The notes under the pieces are model-generated. The model made no database searches, was not told the origin of the DNA, and saw only the letters and a program-made list of their open reading frames with translations. This document shows positions 44,890-56,338 of a stretch of 64,000 nucleotides of DNA, piece after piece. How positions within the stretch are numbered: the first letter of the stretch is position 1; each line of letters opens with the position of its first letter. Both the position numbers and the translations under genes were made by a program. Source of the stretch: Melastoma dodecandrum (lineage: Eukaryota > Streptophyta > Magnoliopsida > Myrtales > Melastomataceae); contig JARUPY010000474.1 of assembly GCA_029817715.1 (NCBI GenBank), positions 2,356,001 through 2,420,000 of the forward strand, in the 5' to 3' direction.

Positions 44890-45415
44890 AAGTCCAAATC
44901 CATTTATAACGGGCTACGTACCCAGTGCACACAATCCCCGCTCTTTCCCATAACATTTTAATCTAAATACTTGATGAGTGTTATGCTAATCAAACAAATA
45001 TGAGCTTCGGTCCATCGCACACAATACAGTGACATGAGGCTGGGTCTGACGCTTATGACATGTGAATGTTAGAATTAGGAATTATAAATATCCCAACCTA
45101 ACTCTGTTTTTCTAACTTAAACCGGTTTTTCAAAATTAAGTTATTGCCGACTGCATAATAACTTATCTAGTTAACTAACAATAACATTTTCTACGGAGCC
45201 ACCGGGGAGATGGAAGTGACACGAGTTGATCCTCACCTTGAATCATGCTCCGCATTTCTCCTATCATCTCTAAAGCCTACATGATGAATTAGGGGCAATT
45301 GAGCTTGGGTCGTGCGCATGCCACTTAAGAACCAAGGAGGGTAGATCTTGGTCCCTCAGTAGTTCCTCGATGCTTGAGTCGAGGCGTCAACTGGAGGACA
45401 TCGGAGGAATCGGTT
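44890..45415 (+). repeat. Decayed Tat-type LTR remnant
   Basis: This stretch follows the same order of landmarks as the last 700 bases of the Ogre LTR, strongly diverged: CCGCTCTTTCCCATAACATTTTAATCTAAAT, ATGCTAATCAAACAAATATG, AATATCCCAACCTAACTCTG, TCTAACTTAAACCGG, then ACGGAGCCACCGGGGAGATG and TGATCCTCACC. It is best read as an old, truncated LTR of a related element. The internal part is missing. Coordinates are approximate. Confidence 0.55.
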
Positions 45416-45436
45416 CTCAGATGCTCGTGTTGTTAG

Positions 45437-47467
45437 TGTTAAATCGTTCACGTGCACTACTAGGGGAGTGAATTAGTGATTGTAGCTTTTTCGTAATTTC
45501 TCAGTTTAAGCGGAAGCATACTGTATCACAGTAAAACGTTTATCATATGATGAGATCTGTTCGTTGTAAGCGTTACGATTTGGTCGAGTAGATTTTCGTA
45601 CGAGTATTTGCTTAATCGTAATGGACACAATAGCTTATAGTGGTTCGACCTTAATCGACATACATCCACTTTCCACTAACGAAGTGATTCCGCCATATAA
45701 TATAATAGGTGCAAAATGCACTTGCACTAGGCTTTCAGTTTCTCACAAAGTGAGATTTAGAATCCGTAAAGAAATTAGAGATCCCCCCGAGACAAGGATC
45801 AACTCCTCACTCAGGGACACCTTTTCGTTTCCAGCAGATGGATGCTCATGTTCTATAGTTGGTAGCTCCAAGGATTCTTACACAGTACGTTGTCGCTTTA
45901 GCGTAAACATGTCTATCAAAGCACAAAGACAACATTGAAGTTAGAATATAAATCCTCACAAAATGATTTCATACAGTGAGAAAACGACTTCTCAAGGAGC
46001 AGCCCATTTCTAATTTACAACAGATGAATGCTTCAGCAATTAATAGCTCAATAGAGGATTTCCACACAGCTTTTATCTCCTCTTAATAAGAACATGTATT
46101 TAAGCACAAGAGAAGAGAGTCATTTAGAACTGAAAAAAAGGGTTGGTTACTCACACTATGAAGCTTGACTTCTCACACAGCAACTCGGGGTATCTGTCCT
46201 CCATAGTTCAGACGTGCACGGTTACCACACCCGTGACTCACTGCACTGCACACGCAATGCCTATGATGGAATTTTCAACTCCGACGGCTCCTACGCAACC
46301 TGCTCTACTTTGAATCAAGAGGTCGAGACTTCAGCACAACACCTCTGTGCTCGGGAGGACCTCTTTCTACTCCGGCGGCGTTCCCAACTCTTGCTCTATC
46401 TTGCAGGCACCAGACTTCTGGCGCGCACCCGCATGTGCGTGTCTAACTGCACAAACTCCGTAAGTTCGTGACTTCCCTGCGAAAAGACACAACAGGAACG
46501 ACTTCCTATTGATGGGTTAACAACTGGTTATTGTAATCAGAACAGATATTCACTTCCCGTAGAAGATTCGCCATCCACTCGTTGAATGCACCGAGGACAC
46601 ATAGTCCCTCTCATGATAATTAAGATAGCACACAACCCTTAGCACTCTCACACGCAGTTGCAAGAGATAAGAACCAGGGGAATACTTAGCACCTTCCGTT
46701 CTCCGCCGAATCACACAGATCACACAAATACCCCACAGCTCACACAGATCACACAGTCCATATAGATACATTTGATCTAAGAGCCTTGTCTGATTTTTAT
46801 GGGGTAAAGCTTCGTGGGAGGTGTCCAGGTTCATTAGAGCGATTCCCTTGATTTGTTTCCAAATTACAAACAGATCTGAGCGGATGCGCCTGCTCAATGG
46901 TTGTTGCGCCCAAGGAAAGTCCTCAAACGGTAACTTCCCTTAGTTAATTTATCTCATCAGATTGGGATTATGTATTTCCATGTTTTGTAAGATAACTGCC
47001 TAATGATAATCTTCTCAGATCAATTATTAAGAACAAATTATAATCAAGATTATTTGATTTGACAAATTGTCTCCTTGCAAATTATTGTAGATGAACGGAA
47101 TATTTTGTTTCCAAATCTTAACTTGGAAAGCTAATATTATAAATTTGAGTTGCCTAAAGATATGATTTAGAATGTCCAAATTAAATTCAATGTATTTAGA
47201 CATCTCGAAATATATTCTGAATTAATTCTAAATATAACATAATTAAAAAATAATTATTTCCATATATCCAGTGGACAAGCGTAACAAGACAGTAGCAGAT
47301 TACTGTAAAGTAGAAAAAAAAAGTTGCAGCTTACTACTCACACTATCGGTGGCTCAGCAACACTTTGCTCAAGCTCATCACTAAAGATAAGCATATATTC
47401 TGTAAAGCAACATTGCCGACTACAAGTAATACGTTGCTTAAGTTCATCATCAAAACCAAGGTTAACA
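45437..47467 (-). repeat. Full LTR (left) of the - strand element
   Basis: About 2.03 kb with TGTTAA...TTAACA ends. 46921-47467 aligns with 49168-49718. The rest, 45437-46920, has no counterpart in the window. The end nearest 45437 reads CACTAATTCACTCCCCTAGT on the - strand, a sequence type common near LTR 3' ends in plants. Confidence 0.65.
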
Positions 47468-47480
47468 TTCTCCCCATTTT

Positions 47481-47802
47481 CATGATGTCAAGACATAATC
47501 TTTCTTAGGGATAGAGCTTGAGATATAACTCCCCCTGAGAGTTGCTCTCATTTTTAAAACTCCCTCTCCAAAGGATAGAAATAGTGAAGGATAGTTTTAT
47601 AACAGATGCAGCAAAAACTTGCTAAAACCCAAAACATCATGTCATAGTTCAACGGCAACCACATGTTGAACACACACAAAATAGAGTTTTTCAAAAGAAA
47701 ACATCAACAAACTTAAGCAGGAGAGCATAGCTCAATCCTCAGCACGATCAATCAAAGTTTGGTTAATCTTTTCCAGTCATCCATGTCTCTCAGCAAGGCC
47801 AT
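47481..47802 (-). other. Non-coding 3' part of the - strand element
   Basis: About 320 bases between the gag-like fragment and the polypurine tract. It contains GAGAGCAACTCTCAGGGGGA on the - strand; no gene. Confidence 0.4.
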
Positions 47803-49166
47803 CTATCCTTTCAAGAATAGAGCGCCTGGTGAAGCTGAGATCGTCACAGAGGACTTTCTACAGTTTTGAAGAAGATGAGGATTCCTCTTTGGTGCAGCAA
47901 CATCTCTTTCACGCTTAACATAGCGTTGTTTTCCAGCAGCAGCAATAGCAGCCTTGCAACGAACAGGTGCAACGATCTCTCGCTTAGTTGGTTTCTTCAC
48001 AAAGACGCCATCAATGTATTGGTAACCCATACTCTCCACAGAGTTTGCACCAATTACCTGAGTAGTCCGGGCATCCATCTTGTTCAAAGGAGTGATATTC
48101 TCTCCATAATGCTTCAGCAGTGCTGTAATGACATGCACAAAGGGAAGAGCTTTATTTTCATCCTTCACACACGAAGCCATGTGACCAAATATCACAATCC
48201 CCAGATTAACAGGAATGGCTCGCTTGAGGTGAACCGTCAGATTCTAGTACCTGGGCATGATAGAATCAATGATGCCAATTTTAGGAGCCAAGCAGGACAT
48301 CACTGCCTTGTGAACATCCTGTTGCTGAAGTTCAGCCATGTGTTCTGAAGATATCCACTTATAGTGATAAGCTCTCCATTATTGATGGCCTAATAAGCCT
48401 CCAACCTTCTTTCATTGATCACTCTCAAATTGTTGAGAAGATCATATTCAAAGATTCGGCATATATCAAAGACCAATAGGACAAACACCTTCCCATCAAC
48501 CAATACTTTTATGAACTTGGTAACATAATCCTCCTTGTGAAAAGTGATGTTGGCATAAAAGTTCACTTTAGAAACTGATTCAATACCATCATATTCACAG
48601 AATGATCTCCAAGTTAACTTTTCAAACACCTCAGGAAAGTAAAGTTGATGTTGGTAAACCAGTCAAAATCCACACGCTTGCATTCAGCAATGTTGCGCTT
48701 ATCCAAATTTCTATTAGGCCACACATCATCAGAAAGTATGTGGTTTATCTCAGCCATAGAGATATATTGATCAACTTCAGGAACAAACACATGCAAATCT
48801 GTAGTTTTCAGTTTCTTAAGCCCAGAAGAGCTAGACTACAAAGCATCTGAGGTACTGGACATAGCGCCTTCATCCTGGTGCGAGAAGCAACACCAAGAGA
48901 AGGGCGAGCAGGAGGAGAGTCCTTGGTTATGCTCTCAACCACTTCTCAACATCATTCTCGGCAATAATGTCCTCACCAGAAGAATCTTGTTCCTCGACGT
49001 ATAGGGCAACATCAGCATCATCGCCTTTTGCATCCTCCTAACAGGGGTTTCCAGATCTCGTGCGAGAGAAGAGTCTTCTTGCTCAAAAGATTCAGGAGCC
49101 GCAGGAGCCGGCTTGGTAACCTCTGTCGGAGCGGCGGTTTCTCCCTTCGTAACAAGGGTTTCAGCC
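47803..49166 (-). pseudogene. Gag-like 'putative plant transposon protein', broken
   Basis: Fragments on the - strand, in order: an acidic/proline-rich N-terminal part (49166 to about 48935, VTKPAPAAPESFEQEDSS), then MHVFVPEVDQYISMAEINHI (48796-48614), LTWRSFCEYDGIESVSKVNF with YANITFHKEDYV (48629-48390), and MIFGHMASCVKDENKALPFV with HVITALLKHYGENI (48195-47803). The pattern (W..FC, then VNFYANI, then a late LPFVHVITALLKHYG block) resembles the domain called putative plant transposon protein, found in several non-autonomous or Athila-like plant retroelements. At least three frame changes. The identification is moderate. Confidence 0.5.
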
Positions 49167-49167
49167 A

Positions 49168-49718
49168 CCTCAAACGGTAACTTCCCTTCGTTAACTTATC
49201 TCATCCAAATGAGATTATGTATTTCCATGTTTTCTAAGCTAAGTGACCTTATAATAATCTTATCACATCAATTACTAAGATCAAATCATAATCAAGATTA
49301 TTTGATTTGATAATTTGTCTCTTTACAGCGTAACGTTGCTGCAAATGAACAAAAGCTTCCATAAAATATTTTGTTCCAAATCTTAACTTGGAAAGCTAAT
49401 ATTATAATTTTGATTTGCCTAAATAGATTATTTGGAATGTCCAAATCAAATTCAACATATTTAGACATCTTCAAATATATTCTGAATTAATTCAAAATAT
49501 AGCATAAATATGAAATATTTATTTTCATGTATTCAGTGGACAATCGTAACAAGACAGTAGTAGCTTACTATAAAGTAGCAACATGCTACTCACGCTATAT
49601 GTGGCTTACAACACTTTGCTCAAGCCCCTCACTAAAGATAAGCATACAATTCGTAAACCAACATTGCCAACCACAAGTAACACGTTGTTTAAGTTGATCA
49701 TCAAAACCAAGGTTAACA
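49168..49718 (-). repeat. Truncated LTR (right) of the - strand element
   Basis: A 551-bp direct repeat of 46921-47467 with scattered differences, starting TGTTAACCTTGG on the - strand. It is cut at 49168, directly before the gag-like sequence. Confidence 0.8.
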
Positions 49719-51862
49719 ATTAGAAATGCACTCACGAGCGAGGGATGAAGGCATGCTTACAATCACTCGTTTCGGAGGCGAATAAAATTCCATGAAATAA
49801 TTCTTCATGCTTTCTACAAAATTTGCACACCGCAAGTATATAGATCACAATAGGTAATATAGAGATGATTGAGTTATCATTCCCACGATAATAGCAGATA
49901 ACCCTTTAGCATACACAATCACAATTTTTATGTAGCCAAGGTAATAAGAGAAATGGGTCTTTTAATTTTCAAAACTAATATCCCCTCCTTGTTTCGTTAA
50001 TTCCCTTCACTCGCTTATCCCAAATTCATACTAAATCTATTTACTAGCCGGATTCTTAGGTATGCCTCTTCCGAGTTTACAAAGCACTATTCTAAAGCAT
50101 CATAAAACCTATATCCCTATAGTGAATTACAACAGCAGAAATGCATTAAGAATCAATCCTTTGATGGTTGTCTAGAAGTATATTTCCCGATACTATTTAC
50201 TATTTAATTCGCTCACATGATATTAACCACGGCTATTTTATTCTTCTTCTCTCCTAAAATTCATTTTTCGAGTTTAAATTAAGATAACACATCACCACAA
50301 TTTATAGGCTAAACGAATTACATGCGTTAAGATCAAACGAAATAAATAAACATCCAAAGTACAAATTTGTTCTAAACCGAGTTCAAGAAATTTAACTACA
50401 CAAATTGGTTCATCATAATCCAACAAATAAAGTTTAGTCAAGCATCATTTTAGGAACACAAATCAAGGAAAAGAAAAGCATCTTAAACGATAGTCTAACT
50501 CCCTTCTTGCTCTCCTTCTTGAAATTCGTCCTCCCCCAGTCAATTATTGATAGGTCTCTCCCTCTTCATGAAGGATGTCCCTTTTATATCCTAAGGGATT
50601 GCAACCATAGAAGATCTTCAAAATCTAGAAAGTGGAAGAAATCTTGGAAATAAAATATTTCTTCAACTTTCGCGCGTGCAGCTGCGTGGAAATCTAGTGC
50701 AGCTACACCAAGTCTCTGTGAATTTACGTCCACTAACGACGGTTTGGCCTTCTTTAAACATGACTTCGTCGCCTAAACGACTTTGTCGCCTGAACGACAT
50801 CGTCGCTTGGTACCTTTCGTCGCTTCACTTATTCGATAACGATCAAACCTCCATGAAGCGATAGTGGCTGAAGCGTGAGGGATGACGACTCTTCGATGCA
50901 GCTGGGCGACGTCACTGTTCTTGTTTTCTCTTTTACATCTGAAAATTATCCAAAATGCAGTAGTTTCCAAATCATTTGGGACTAATGTGAAATATCAAGA
51001 AATACGATTCAATCAACACAATAATTCACTCATCTAACAAAATCAAAGAATGAAATTTGTCTAAATAACCTACTTTCATAGAGTTATCACTTTATGATTT
51101 TTTTACACGTGAACATCTCGCAATGTACAAATTGTTAGGATTGTCCCGTTATTTGTGAACTTTTAGAACCAATTTACAAATCAAGACTCTTCTTCTTCAA
51201 TCCTCAGCTTAAAGTCGTCTAATTTTTGTCTCGTGAAAATGTCTTAAATTGGTCCTAAAAGAGTATAAATATCGTCCATTTCGAGTCATCGCATTTTTGT
51301 CTTGTAAAAGTGTTGTATAAAGCTATGATCTTAAATTAGGAGCAAAAATTTTGGAAACGTAATTTCCCACAATTTTTTACGATTTTTTTACGTCCATTTT
51401 ACATTTGTAGACTTCATCATAAAATTTTTCTGACATTGTTACAATGAGCCGCTACACAAAATTACTATTGTTGAACAATTGGTTCCAAGTCGACACATTT
51501 TTTTCTCGAAAGAATGTAAAATAGCTGTAAAAGGTTTATGAATATCATATGTTTCGAGTGGCCATATTTCTTTTCATAAAAAATTAGTAAAAATTGGTAG
51601 TTTAAAGTAAACACATGTTTTTCCTTGTAAAAGAGTAGCAAAATGGATATAAAATGGTTTGTTAAGATGTCCGTACAAGCACAAATTTCAAAATATGTAA
51701 TTTAGCATGATTCTATGAAAACACGATCAGAATTGTGAGCATTGAGTTTTTCTTTCAAGTCATTTTTTTTAATGATTTGAAACTCCTCTTACATTTTGTC
51801 AAAATAATATATTCAATATTGTATGGATATAGATTGCTTAACATGAAATGGATACTGTTAAA
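49719..51862. other. Unassigned repeat-like, gene-free region
   Basis: 2.1 kb without a credible gene. The left part (49830-50000) has a stretch like CCGCAAGTATATAGATCACAA, a phrase that recurs in dispersed plant repeats, so this is probably old repeat DNA. A short array around 50765-50830 repeats TCGTCGCCTAAACGAC-like units about four times. The remainder is AT-rich. Confidence 0.4.
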
Positions 51863-52227
51863 TGTCGTTTTAAATATCACATTAACTTGTAATCTCATTT
51901 AGTATAATTAAGTTTGTTAGTGGGGTGGTGTTAATGGCCTTGGTAGTGGGGTGTAGTTAATGACCTAATAACTAGGGTAGAGTAAATGATTTCTCTAGAT
52001 CTATCCTAGGATACTATAAAAGGAAAAGCAATCTCCAAACGTTGTAAGAGAGAAAAAGGGGTGTAAGAGAAAAGGTCTGGTCATAAGAAAGCTTTGGTCA
52101 GTTAGCCAAAGTATTCTCTCAAAATTTCCTTGTTCCTTATTTCCAGAAACACTTCGTTGTGTCGTAGCAGTTCCGCAAACCCCTTTCTGTGATACAACAA
52201 AGCACCGTTTTCCAAACAACTCCAACA
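51863..52227 (+). repeat. 5' LTR of the inverted-core copia
   Basis: 365 bases, TGTCGTTTTAAATATC ... TCCAACA, with a TATA box (ACTATAAAAGG) at about 52012-52022. The partner is at 55085-55455. Confidence 0.85.
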
Positions 52228-52232
52228 AATTT

Positions 52233-52244
52233 TGGTATCAGAGC
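52233..52244 (+). other. Primer binding site of the inverted-core copia
   Basis: TGGTATCAGAGC, initiator tRNA-Met type, five bases after the 5' LTR. Confidence 0.88.
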
Positions 52245-52254
52245 ATTGCAGATC

Positions 52255-52800
52255 ATGGCTACGTCTTCTAGCAGCATGTTCTTTTCCTACTCGCCCAGCC
52301 AAATCCCGATCCTTGATGGACAGCACTATGATTATTGGAGTTCGCAAATGGAGACTATCTTTCTCTCACAAGATTTGTGAAGGATCGTTGATGAAGGCTT
52401 TGAAGAAGACGACGACTCGTCAAATGAGAAAGAAGGTACTGGAGAACAAGAAAAGAAGGCAAAAGAAAACGTGATGAAGAATGCGATGGCATTGCGGATC
52501 TTGCAACAATCTGTAAGCAAGACGATTTATCCGATGCTTTATATGGAGCGTGCTAAAAAAAGAGTTTCAAGGCTCGGAGAAAGTGATTTCCATCAAGCTT
52601 CAAGGCTCGTGGAGGGATTTTGACAACTTGGCTATGAAGGAGTCCGAAACGGTGAAAAATTTCTTCTCGAGAGTGGTTGAAATCATGCATCAAATCAAGT
52701 GTTGCGGTGATGAAGTTCTCGACAAGAAGGTTGTGGAGAAAGTATTGAGAAGTCTGCCATAGAAGTTTGAGCACGTTGTTGCTGTGATTGAGGAAATGAA
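52255..52800 (+). pseudogene. Copia gag, N-terminal part
   Basis: It starts at ATG 52255 (MATSSSSMFFSYSPSQIPIL), followed by the typical gag start LDGQHYDYWSSQMETIFLSQ. A stop (TGA, 52378-52380) replaces the Trp normally found after QDL. The same frame then continues (RIVDEGFEEDDDSS) to a frameshift near 52530-52550. The gag core resumes as FQGSEKVISIKLQGSWRDF and KVVEKVLRSLP, with TAG at 52760-52762. The last gag codons in this orientation are VIEEMK at 52800, where the inverted block starts. Confidence 0.85.
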
Positions 52801-55042
52801 GTGTCATAGCAATGGCTGGCTGACTATCACATAATACTATTGTTGGATGAGCAACCTTCTGCTGTAACTCCAGCAATAACCTTTTTAACCATACTGCTTC
52901 ACGAATTGCTTCATTTGCTGCAATGTATTCTGCTTCAGCTGATGATAGCGCTACAGTAGCTTGCTTCTTCGAACTCCAGGAGATGGGTTTTGTTCCAAGA
53001 CAGAAAAGATGTCCTGACGTACTTCTTCGATCATCGACACTTTCTGTCATTCCAATACTTCGCATACTTGAGCGAGGTTTTGCGATTGGGCAATCCTTAC
53101 GCATCAATTTTGCTTTATTAACTCTTGCTGCATGAGTGAACTTCTCAGTGAAATCAAATCCGGGCTGTTTTGAGTAACCCTTTGCAATGAGATGAGCTTT
53201 GTGCTTCTGTACACTTCCATCCTCATTGAACTTTGTTTTGAACGCCCATTTCAAGCTAATTGCTTCTTTTTCTTTGGGAAGGTCTACTAGGTACCGAGTA
53301 TCATTCTTCTTAATACTAAACATCTCTTCTTTCATTGCATTTCTCCACTTTTCTTCTTTTGCAGTCTCTTCGAAATTATGCGGCTCAAATGTAGCAAGTG
53401 CAAAGTTAGATTGATCGTAAACTTCAGTTAATGAGCGATACCTCCTTGGTTGCATATCATCTTCAGAACCTTCATTATCTGAATTTACTCTTGAAGAACT
53501 AGCTATTGCTGTAGCAGTGAGATTTGGTACTTTTGGATAAGAAAATGTTGGTTGAGTATGAGAAGACTCGTTCTCCCACTTCCACGTTGCATTCTCATCG
53601 AAAATAACATCTTGAAATCACTAGATTGTTAGTCTTTGGGTCAAACAAACGACAACCTTTAGATTCTTCGTTGTAACCAACAAAGATTAGCTTCTCACTC
53701 TTCTCATCAAACTTGTCATTCTTTTTCGTCAAGAGCATATGCTACATATCCAAATACCTTCAAGTGATCAACTGCGGGTTACCTCTTATTCCATGCTTCA
53801 TAAGGCGTCTTATTTCGAATGGCTTTCGTCGGTGATCGATTGAGAATGTAAGTTGTTGTGTTCACAGCTTCGGCCCATAATGAATTTGGAAGACCTTGCC
53901 TTTGAGCATACTTCGAGCCATCTCAACAATAGTCATGTTCTTCTTCTCAGCAACGCCATTCTGCTGAGGTGAGTACTTCACAGTAAGCTGTCGTTGTATG
54001 CTTTGTTGCTTACAATAATCTAGAAAGGCTTGTAAATGAATTCTCCTCTACGATCTGTCCTCAAAGTCTTTATTTGATATCCACTTTGCTTCTCTACAGT
54101 GGCTTTGAAACTCAAGAAAGTAAAAGCCTCCGATTCAAATGTCCATATCGCAGATGCAATAACTGAGCTTTATCAACAACTTTACTCTTAGCAACATTCA
54201 AGGACGAATTCATCTTCAGTAAAAACAAGTTATTTGCCGTCATCTTCACAACAACGGTCATCATCTCATTTTTGTCAACGATCTCACATTGTCCATCAGA
54301 AGGGTAACCTTATAACCTCTCTTCATCATTTGTCCCATGCTTAAAAGATTCTGAGCAATGCCTGGAGAATAAAACACATCATTAATTCGCTTTTCTTCAC
54401 CATTTGCTGCTCTCACAGCAACGATTCCCTTTCCTTTAATCTTTATCTTTTTACTGTCTCCAAGCTCTAACAACGAATTGTAGGTATTGTCGATCTCCAC
54501 AAAGTTTTCCTTATTTCCTGTCACATGATGGCTACGGCTACTATCCAAAAACCACACTTCATTCATATCTTGCATTGCATTGAAACAAGAATAGAATGCT
54601 TGCTTTGATTCTTCTTCTTTTAAAAAATTTACCGAATTTTGAGAAACATGTTGCTGCTGCTACTGCTGTTTGTCTTTAAAATAACAATATCGTTCTGAAT
54701 GATTTGGAAATCGACATCTCTTGCACCTGAAATAGCAATCCTTTTACTCATGTCCAACTTTTCTACAAATATAGCAACTATTTTCTGAATTTCCAGATCT
54801 ACTCCAGGAATGGTCTTCTCTACTACGGAACTGGCTTGCTGTTCGTCCTCTGCCTCTTCATCGAGAACGGCCTCCATGTCCACGACCATAAGACTTTCTG
54901 CTATTGTTCACAATACGCTCCTTCTGCTCCGACTTATTTTCTGAAACATTTAACTTCATTTGAAAAGCTTGTCCAACGGGAGTTGAGTACTTACTTACTC
55001 TTCTTTCGTGTGCTTCAAGAGAACCCATTAGCTCATACACAG
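52801..55042 (-). pseudogene. Inverted copia block: gag end, PR, INT, RT, RNase H
   Basis: On the - strand, starting at the right: ELMGSLEAHERRV (end of gag core), a zinc knuckle CYICRKVGHE..DCYF near 54740-54790, and protease VWFLDSSRSHHVTG at about 54530-54560, whose DSG active site reads DSS. Integrase remnants with many stops follow at 53600-54250 (RSPTKAIRNKTPYEAW). Next come an RT start AISLKWAFKTKFNEDGS and HLIAKGYSKQPGFDFTEKF, a large deletion with no YVDD box, and RNase H DDRRSTSGHLFCLG and LSSAEAEYIAANEA. It ends at IVLCDSQPAIAM, where RNase H is cut at 52801. The missing RNase H tail lies at about 55043-55066 on the + strand. Confidence 0.85.
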
Positions 55043-55084
55043 AAATTTCTCCCAGAAGATTACAAATTAAGAGGGGGTTTTAAA

Positions 55085-55455
55085 TGTCGTTTTAAATATC
55101 ACATTAGTTTGTAATCTCATTTAGTATCATTAAGTGTGTTAGTGGGGTAATGTTAATGGCCTTGGTAGTGGGATGTAGCTAATGACCTAATAACTAGGGT
55201 AGAGTAAATGTTTTCTCTAGATCTATCTTAGGACACTATAAAAAGAGAAACAATCTCCAAACGTTGTAAGAGAGAAAAGTGGGTGTAAGAGAAAGGCTCT
55301 GGTCGTAAGAAAAGTGAAAGGCTCCGCAGTTAACCAAAGTATTCTCTCAAAATTTCCTTGTTCCTTATTTCCAAAAATACTTCGCTGGGTCGCAGCAGTT
55401 CCGCAAGCCCCTTTCTGTGGTACAGCAAAGTACCGCTTTCCAAACAACCCCAATA
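55085..55455 (+). repeat. 3' LTR of the inverted-core copia
   Basis: 371 bases, TGTCGTTTTAAATATC ... CCCAATA. The last CA has become TA. It has scattered differences from the 5' LTR, so this is an older insertion than the copia element at 38413. No target duplication could be found. Confidence 0.82.
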
Positions 55456-56338
55456 GAATTTACTTCTTTATTTTTCTTGTATACTTCTCATGGCCCTTCT
55501 GTTAATTCAAGCCAATCCCCACATTTCATAATATATGGTTAAGCAATGTTTTTTTACGTCGATTTAACGACCTTTTTGTGAGAAAAAATGTGGTAACTCA
55601 AACTCATTGTTCTTTAGTACCACTTTTTGGCCAGAAAAACATCGTAAAAAGTTTTAAATTCATAAATTACGAGATATTCATATACGCAAAAAAAAAAAAA
55701 ACGTAATTTACTATAGCACTAATAATCCATGCACAGGATTTCAGTCTCTTCCGTCTAGTTAAGTTTTGTAGTCATTTTTTCGAATGGATAGCTTCTTTCA
55801 GTAATGTATCGACAACGTTCAGTGTGTTCTTGGATTAATTATTGAATTAAGACAAAACGGAAATTTGATTTCGGTTCTAGTTAGTTAGAGGATTGGGATC
55901 ATATGCATTTGCGAAATGTACTTCCATTCCATGATGAGGCGGTTCTCAAGTTCTGTCTAGAGCTGAAATCATTAGTCAGTCGCTCATCCATATAAAGTAT
56001 GTGGATTTAACATAGCGGCACTAAGGTTCCTTTGATTAAGCTGTTAAGAGTATAATTTTTCCTTAACTTCATGAGAAACAATCAGAAATACAACCATGAG
56101 AATTTAACACTCTCATTCTCTTTCTTTGTTTATGATGAAAGGATATCAGAGATAAGTAAAAAAAGTGTGTATACTGTTGTACGAAAACAAGGTGTATGAA
56201 GCACCCCTTGGCTAGATGGATCCACTCCTCTTTATGAACTCCCATGCCCACAACAAGAAAAGAATCGTCCCTTAATGAACTTCTGGATGCACATCGAAAG
56301 CTTCCATCACTTGAATCGAACCTCTCATTTCCTTGTCG
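55456..56338. other. Intergenic region
   Basis: About 880 bases between the copia LTR and the zinc-finger gene's stop codon. AT-rich, no gene seen. The right part is presumably the 3' UTR of that gene. Confidence 0.5.

Larger units (their letters stand above)
45437..49718 (-). mobile_element. LTR element with one truncated LTR
   Basis: A - strand element. The left (3') LTR, 45437-47467, starts TGTTAACCTTGG and ends GATTTAACA on the - strand, and is preceded by a polypurine tract (AAAATGGGGAGAA at about 47468-47480). The right (5') LTR, 49168-49718, matches only the first 550 bases of it and stops abruptly, next to coding sequence. Primer site and leader are missing, so a deletion removed them. 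The flanking pentamers GTTAG (45432-45436) and ATTAG (49719-49723) match in four of five positions. The only coding region is a broken gag-like gene; no polymerase was seen, so it was probably non-autonomous. Confidence 0.7.
51863..55455 (+). mobile_element. Decayed copia element with inverted interior
   Basis: Two + oriented LTRs (51863-52227 and 55085-55455) flank a 2.9 kb interior. Directly after the left LTR come the primer site TGGTATCAGAGC (52233-52244) and the start of gag on the + strand, up to about 52800. From 52801 to about 55042 the sequence is reversed: read on the - strand from the right it goes end of gag, zinc knuckle, protease, integrase remnants, RT start, RNase H. After 55042 the + orientation returns with the last pol codons and the polypurine tract (AAGAGGGGG). 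The inner block has therefore been inverted. Deletions, stops and frameshifts abound. Confidence 0.85.

Noticed and set aside
52553..53455. A - strand copia RT/RNase H gene as an independent element
   Set aside because: No LTRs or primer site go with it on the - strand; it fits as the inverted core of the + strand copia element at 51863-55455.
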